In this document: positions 60,276 to 61,190 of the stretch, piece by piece
Numbering within the stretch: the first letter of the stretch is position 1
Layout of the letters: the number at the start of each line of letters is the position of its first letter
From: Pseudobutyrivibrio sp.
GTDB taxonomy: Bacteria > Bacillota > Clostridia > Lachnospirales > Lachnospiraceae
Direction of reading: 5' to 3'
DNA: 61,190 nucleotides
Assembly: GCF_017471675.1 (NCBI RefSeq)
Contig: NZ_JAFUSK010000078.1
Location: forward strand, 1-61,190
Position numbers and translations under genes: made by a program
The notes under the pieces: generated by a model
The model's input: the letters and a program-made list of their open reading frames with translations, nothing else
Database searches by the model: none
What the model was told of the DNA's origin: nothing

Positions 60276-61148
60276 TCATTTATTTTCTACTAATCCATCA
60301 AGTAACTCATATGCAGCATTGATTTTCTGTGAATAAGAATCATTATCTGCATCATTATCTGGATGGAACGCCTTTATTAAAGCATTACGTTGTCTCTTAA
60401 GTGAATCTTTTGTAACCTCATCCATACTATCAAACATAAATAGTGCTAATGCCTTCTCTATTTCGTTAATATCAGCCGTCTGAGCCTGATTTGAACCATG
60501 CCTTTTTTCTATTTCAATGTATATACAAATCGTAAAAGCTCTAATAATATCCAAAAACTCTTCCGTCAGTTCATATTCATATTTGGTTTTAATAAACCCT
60601 TTCTTCTTAGCCTTTAACCTGACACCAGTTTTTATGAATTCTTCGATATAAACCTTAGGCCTATTTAAATCCACTACAACATATTCAGTACCAGTAATTT
60701 TATCTCCAAGCAAACCTTCTTTAACTTCTTCTGGGCGAAAATTCAATTCATAATCATTTAAATCCGCGAATCTGTATACCATTGCATCGTGTGATCCATT
60801 TTTTATACTAAATAGTCCATGCTCGGTATCTACCAACAGTTTCGTTTTATTTCCATAACTATAATCAGGTTTAAATTGAGCCCTTTCTTCTTTCGTTTCC
60901 TCTTCCCATTTCAAATAATCTACATAATCACTATATTCCCAATTGCTTGTGCCATAAAAGCTTACTTCTATTGGAATTTTAGCCGCACAATCATCACATA
61001 AGACGAATTGAGATTTTCCGAATATGCGCTGCTCTGTTCCCTTTAACATTTTTCCGCAGTGCTCACATTGAGCTGGTTTTCTAAATATTCCCAAACCAAA
61101 TAATACAAACAATACAACTCCTGCAATTACAAGCAAAAAAATAAGCAT
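60276..61148 (-). CDS. Membrane-anchored zinc-ribbon protein with C-terminal J-like domain
   Basis: 290 aa from ATG 61148, 9 nt after AAGGAGG. N-terminal membrane helix (~2-22); zinc ribbon CEHCGKML ... CDDCAAKI (~28-56); a middle domain with LLVDTEHGLFSIKNGSHDAMVYRFADLNDYEL like DUF4428-type proteins; a C-terminal J-like stretch LKRQRNALIKAFHPDNDADNDSYSQKINAAYELL with the HPD motif (~258). J-like domains recruit DnaK. First gene of the run; the window ends 42 bp upstream, so its promoter may lie outside. Confidence 0.85.
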   Translation of the reverse strand: MLIFLLVIAGVVLFVLFGLGIFRKPAQCEHCGKMLKGTEQRIFGKSQFVLCDDCAAKIPIEVSFYGTSNWEYSDYVDYLKWEEETKEERAQFKPDYSYGNKTKLLVDTEHGLFSIKNGSHDAMVYRFADLNDYELNFRPEEVKEGLLGDKITGTEYVVVDLNRPKVYIEEFIKTGVRLKAKKKGFIKTKYEYELTEEFLDIIRAFTICIYIEIEKRHGSNQAQTADINEIEKALALFMFDSMDEVTKDSLKRQRNALIKAFHPDNDADNDSYSQKINAAYELLDGLVENK

Positions 61149-61190
61149 GCCTTCAATCCTCCTTAAAAAAGATGTCATAGCATACTCTCC

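Overview
The window looks like a chromosome segment of an AT-rich, anaerobic Firmicute of the Lachnospiraceae, most likely a rumen or gut Butyrivibrio/Pseudobutyrivibrio relative. This is inferred from AT-rich codon use, strong GGAGG ribosome sites, a secreted multi-module GH16 with permuted GH3 and GH94 partners, a reverse rubrerythrin, hydrogenase maturation genes, and lipoproteins and surface repeats typical of the group. No 16S or marker gene is present, so the genus is inference.

Layout. 0.4-11 kb: an unknown gene and an AraC regulator face a three-gene beta-glucan operon (secreted GH16 laminarinase-like enzyme, cytoplasmic GH3, GH94 phosphorylase). 11-20.6 kb: one minus-strand operon that I read as an undescribed-looking RiPP system. 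It has a 24-residue precursor, a PqqD-like recognition protein, a CPBP membrane protease, an ABC exporter, and an odd set of enzymes (SDR-kinase fusion, pyruvate-kinase-like protein, HAD phosphatase, nucleotidyltransferase, one unknown) with no radical SAM, LanB/LanC or YcaO enzyme. 20.8-23.6 kb: a 5'-truncated GPH sugar symporter and a chemoreceptor whose first membrane helix is cut off by an in-frame TGA. 23.8-26 kb: perR, reverse rubrerythrin and RNase HIII.

26.16-35.61 kb is an integrative element in the 3' end of tRNA-Leu(CAA), bounded by a 25-bp direct repeat. It carries a tyrosine integrase, an AbiF/Abi_2 HEPN protein with a structured RNA upstream (abiF-RNA type), an AgrC/AgrA-like two-component pair without agrB/agrD, five uncharacterised proteins lacking signal peptides, and a candidate pseudoknotted RNA before the integrase.

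35.7-47.3 kb is housekeeping: lysA-like decarboxylase, lytic transglycosylase, tRNA-Thr, M42 aminopeptidase, then a minus-strand run (rlmL-like, papain-like protease, amidase, rdgB, yfcE-like phosphodiesterase, Fe-S/ASKHA activator) and a DUF4015-type hydrolase. The 415-bp gap between the convergent M42 and activator genes holds ten copies of TAAGTGKT in a near-symmetric layout. 47.3-53 kb: a candidate small RNA, a CheY-like protein and hypF-C-D-E. Upstream of hypF lies an array of five 74-75 bp units, each framed by CTGTCACA and TGTGACAG. 53.6-61.2 kb: a lone PD-(D/E)XK-like protein, a secreted surface protein, a gene remnant, a HipA-like kinase, and a run of three lipoproteins, a membrane protein and a membrane-anchored zinc-ribbon/J-domain protein.

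The strongest leads are the RiPP operon, the TAAGTGKT array, the CTGTCACA/TGTGACAG array, the AbiF-RNA island with its pseudoknot candidate, and the C-rich small RNA.
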